Virus record (IMG/VR): IMGVR_UViG_3300028393_004369
Location: 1 to 41,060 of that record
DNA: 41,060 nucleotides
Source of the DNA: a virus
Reading direction: 5' to 3' (one strand)
In this document: positions 38,344 through 41,060 of the stretch, one piece after another
How positions within the stretch are numbered: the first letter of the stretch is position 1
How the letters are laid out: every line of letters begins with the position of its first letter
Notes under the pieces: model-generated
Seen by the model: only the letters and a program-made list of their open reading frames with translations
Told to the model about the DNA's origin: nothing
Databases searched by the model: none
Translations under genes and position numbers: made by a program

Positions 38344-41060
38344 ATGTTAACGACAGTTCAAAAAATCGAACAGCTTTTGTGGCATATCTTTGAAAGAAGA
38401 CAATTATGTGAAAAGCATAAAAAAAGACTTGAGTGGGAAATCAAAGAAATTGATATTCAAGGAAAGTCAGAATATTTTTTGAATTTATTTAAAGAAAAGA
38501 AAAAATTCCCCAAGAATGAAAACAACACCTTAGTTCCATATATTTTGGGCATAGTTGATGATTTTGATATCAATAAAGATCCCAAGTTTGTTCAAGGCGA
38601 CATGCCAGATATTGATGTTGATTATCTTTCTGAAGTTAGAGATTATTTGAAAAACAAGTGGGCTTCTGAAACATTTGGCGAGGAATATGTTTGCAATATT
38701 GGTAATTATACAACATTTGGAATGAAGAGTGCTTTAATTGATATGGCTAGAGTTCATGGAGAGGCAAGAGGAGAAATACTTGAGCTTACAAAAGAGCTTG
38801 AGGCAAAAGATGATGAGGGAAAGCCATTGACTTGGGATGTTGCCCTATCACAATATCCAAAATTGAAAGAGTATTGTGAAAAGTATCCAGATGTATCAAA
38901 CGCAGCCAAAAGACTTATAAATAGAAATAGAGGTATGGGTCAACATGCTGGTGGTTTGATTATAAGCTCTATTCCACTACACGATCTTGTTCCATTGGTT
39001 AAGAGAAAAGACAATCCACAAGCATCTGCATGGGTAGAAGGCCTTAATGGTCAAGATTTACAACCAGTAGGATTAGTCAAGTTTGATTTACTTGTAATTT
39101 CTAATTTGATGCAAATCAGTAAATGTTGTGAGTTGGTAAAAAAAAGAAAGTTAATTGATAGTATTTGTGCTATGCCAAATCAATCTGATTGGACAGATAT
39201 CATCAAATGGCGTAATGATTCTAAAGCCTTAGAGATGGCAAACGAAGGTGATTTAAAATGTATTTTTCAATTTGATTCGGAAGGTATTAGAAAATTAGTT
39301 AGGTCTGGTGGAGTTGATTCATTTGAGGATTTGGTTGCATACACTGCTCTTTATAGGCCTGGCCCTTTGAACATGAAAATGCATGAAAGATATATTGAGA
39401 GGAAGAAGGGCAACGAAGAATATAGTTTGCATCCTCTTGTTGAACCTATTCTTGGAAAAACTTATGGAGTTATGGTTTTTCAAGAACAAATTATGAAAAT
39501 TTTGAATGTCGTTGGAGAAATACCATTCAGAGATTGTGAAATTGTTAGAAAAGCTATTTCAAAAAAGAAAGCGGATGCCTTTAAGAAATATGAAATTATG
39601 TTCATAGAGAAAGGTCAAAAAAATCTTAACATATCTGAAGAAGAGGCAATCAATTTATTTGATCAAATAAAATCATTCGCAGAATACGGATTCAACCTAA
39701 GTCATTCCGTAGCTTATACTTATGTCTCTTCTCGTCTATTATATTTAAAGGCTCATTATCCTCACGAGTTTTATGCTGCTGTTTTAAGTTGTGAAACATT
39801 AAGCGAAAAGATTAAAGACTATAAAATGGAAGCAAAAAGACACAACATAGAGATGCACAAGATTGACATCAATAAGTCTAAGAAGAATTTTGAGCTTATT
39901 GATGATGTTATTTATTATGGCTTGTCAAATATAAAGGGTGTTGGAGAAGCACCAGCGGAAAAAATTGTTTCTGGTCAACCATATAATGGATTTGGAGATT
40001 TTCTTTTTAAGTTTGGTACAGACGCTAGTGTTATAAAATGCTTGATTGGATTGAGGTGTTTTAATGAATCTGATCCAATCACATTGTGGAAATTTTACGA
40101 ACACTATAAAGAATGTGCGAGAAAGATAGAAGATAAAAAGAAAAGATTTGCTGTTAGTATGTCGCAATACGAAGAAGAATTTAAAGAGCTTTTTCCTGAC
40201 GATACAAGATTGTTGAATAGTTTTCATGGAGCTAATCCATTTGATGGTGATGATTGGAAAAAATATGATGTAAATGAAATGGTAGAATCAGAAAGAAAAT
40301 TTGAGTGCGAAAAGGGTCAGGGTGAACCTAAATTAGAAATTACTTATGTTTCAATTGAAGGAACTGAAGATTTTATTGAAGTTCAAAAAACAAGATATTA
40401 TAAAATCACAAAGACGAATAAAGTTTTCAATAGGTTGAAAGAACTTAAAAAGCTTTGGGTCAGAAATTTAAAAAGCATCGAAAGACTTGAAGATTCTAAA
40501 AAATTATTGTTACCTACTATCGAAGCATTTAATCCTAATGATTATGAAATTGATCCAAATTTTGAAAAAGAACTTAAAAGCATTGTGGCTTGTGAAATGA
40601 AGTATTATGGATTTGCTTGGACTCATAATTTGGAAAAGAGCAAGGATTTTAAAGGGTACACATTCGAAGCATTTAAAGAAAACATCGGTGTTATTTGTCC
40701 GGTTGAAGTAGAAATAGTTGTTAAAAAAATGTGTAAAAGCAAAAAAGGAACAACTTATTGTCAATTGGAAGTAGAAGATGCTCTTGGAGAAAAAAATAAA
40801 ATAAACATTTGGGAAGACGATCTTAAAAGATGGGGTTCAGAATTAGAACAAGGTAACTTAGTTAGATTAAGATTACAACCACCAGATAAAGGATTCCCAA
40901 CATATACATTAGAGCAAAATAAAAAATTGCCTAACCAAAAATGGGTCTATAAGTTTCCAACGAAAGAAACTGATTATAGGGTATATTTGATGAAACCTGC
41001 TGTGGCCGAAGAAGATAAATATTTATCTGAAGAAGAAATTTTAGAACAGTTTTCAAATTA
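38344..41060 (+). CDS. dnaE: DNA polymerase III alpha, C-terminal catalytic half (partial at window end)
   Basis: An open frame from ATG 38344 to the window's right end (at least 905 aa). After an 85-residue N-terminal extension with no obvious counterpart, it carries PDIDVDY (catalytic Asp89 and Asp91), NRGMGQHAGGLII, VGLVKFDLLVI (third catalytic Asp248), FQFDSEGIRKLVRSGG, ALYRPGPLN, GVMVFQEQIMKI, FAEYGFNLSHSVAY, IKGVGEAPAEKI (helix-hairpin-helix) and, near the end, an OB-fold-like segment (KKGTTYCQLEVEDALGEKNKINI). It lacks the PHP domain and GRGSA loop, which are in 27634-29020. FAEYGFN-SHS, the cyanobacterial split-intein site, is intact and intein-free here. The two proteins together would rebuild a single polymerase. 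Confidence 0.95.
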   Translation, partial: MLTTVQKIEQLLWHIFERRQLCEKHKKRLEWEIKEIDIQGKSEYFLNLFKEKKKFPKNENNTLVPYILGIVDDFDINKDPKFVQGDMPDIDVDYLSEVRDYLKNKWASETFGEEYVCNIGNYTTFGMKSALIDMARVHGEARGEILELTKELEAKDDEGKPLTWDVALSQYPKLKEYCEKYPDVSNAAKRLINRNRGMGQHAGGLIISSIPLHDLVPLVKRKDNPQASAWVEGLNGQDLQPVGLVKFDLLVISNLMQISKCCELVKKRKLIDSICAMPNQSDWTDIIKWRNDSKALEMANEGDLKCIFQFDSEGIRKLVRSGGVDSFEDLVAYTALYRPGPLNMKMHERYIERKKGNEEYSLHPLVEPILGKTYGVMVFQEQIMKILNVVGEIPFRDCEIVRKAISKKKADAFKKYEIMFIEKGQKNLNISEEEAINLFDQIKSFAEYGFNLSHSVAYTYVSSRLLYLKAHYPHEFYAAVLSCETLSEKIKDYKMEAKRHNIEMHKIDINKSKKNFELIDDVIYYGLSNIKGVGEAPAEKIVSGQPYNGFGDFLFKFGTDASVIKCLIGLRCFNESDPITLWKFYEHYKECARKIEDKKKRFAVSMSQYEEEFKELFPDDTRLLNSFHGANPFDGDDWKKYDVNEMVESERKFECEKGQGEPKLEITYVSIEGTEDFIEVQKTRYYKITKTNKVFNRLKELKKLWVRNLKSIERLEDSKKLLLPTIEAFNPNDYEIDPNFEKELKSIVACEMKYYGFAWTHNLEKSKDFKGYTFEAFKENIGVICPVEVEIVVKKMCKSKKGTTYCQLEVEDALGEKNKINIWEDDLKRWGSELEQGNLVRLRLQPPDKGFPTYTLEQNKKLPNQKWVYKFPTKETDYRVYLMKPAVAEEDKYLSEEEILEQFSN

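Noticed and set aside
28980-38600. Split intein or intron joining the two polymerase halves
   Set aside because: N-half ends without an intein block A and C-half begins without block F/G or HN. The interval holds several genes on both strands, far too long and mixed for an intron.
1-41060. Bacterial chromosome origin
   Set aside because: Considered because of prkA-yeaH-spoVR and sugar genes. Gene overlaps, many tiny genes, the homing endonuclease, intein, tRNA and tag proteins argue for a phage, but no virion genes are in this window, so it is not excluded.

Overview
The window looks like an accessory/early-gene region of a large, AT-rich tailed-phage genome, probably a jumbo myovirus related at some distance to T4-like phages. 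The reasons are dense small genes with ATGA/GTGA stop-start overlaps, frequent strand switches with tail-to-tail overlaps, a free-standing HNH-AP2 homing endonuclease, an intein, one tRNA-Arg(UCU), phage-style nucleotide and replication genes (ThyX, a nucleoside diphosphate kinase, DNA polymerase III alpha), and several short proteins with a T4-internal-protein-like N-terminus (F-K-x-W-L). No capsid, tail, portal or terminase gene was recognised, so the phage assignment is an inference. The heptose and LPS-type sugar enzymes hint at a Gram-negative host.

Layout. 1-5838 (+): the end of a GT9/TPR-like glycosyltransferase fragment, a run of small mostly unknown or membrane genes (one with a 21-bp tandem repeat), an HNH-AP2 endonuclease and a tandem pair of GT25-like glycosyltransferases. 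5859-5984 is a cluster of related hairpins between convergent transcripts. 5985-9031: two small minus-strand genes, tRNA-Arg, a methyltransferase, a basic tagged protein and a GATase/ThuA-like protein. 9134-14548 is a glycan and small-molecule modification block: GNAT, sulfotransferase, a FkbM-TylF-GT2 fusion, a GT9-like protein and a GT2. 14585-20625: small tagged proteins, an NDK with the tag at its C-terminus, ThyX, the bifunctional heptose kinase/adenylyltransferase HldE, and an FmdB-type zinc ribbon. 20638-27158: a promoter followed by prkA, DUF444 (yeaH/yhbH) and spoVR, with a full 440-residue LAGLIDADG intein inside SpoVR. 27232-41060: DNA polymerase III alpha in two genes 9.3 kb apart. 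Between the halves lie a membrane protein, a 1438-residue Cys-rich repeat protein, a CapK/PaaK-like adenylating enzyme, a GT2 and an acidic-repeat tagged protein.

How it may fit together. About ten sugar or decoration genes could build or edit a glycan on the virion or host surface. HldE would make ADP-heptose-type donors for GT9-like transferases. ThyX, NDK and PolIII alpha serve DNA synthesis. The PrkA-DUF444-SpoVR set is a conserved bacterial stress/sporulation module, normally chromosomal, that this element appears to have captured and that a selfish intein then invaded.

Most unusual points: (1) PolIII alpha split between its GRGSA loop and its PDxDxD catalytic motif; (2) an apparent +1 frameshift at a UAG inside the PHP HxH motif of the N-terminal half, flanked by a perfect 15-bp inverted repeat that starts at the start codon; (3) the intein in SpoVR; (4) the F-K-x-W-L tag on at least six unrelated small proteins; (5) the giant cysteine-repeat protein.
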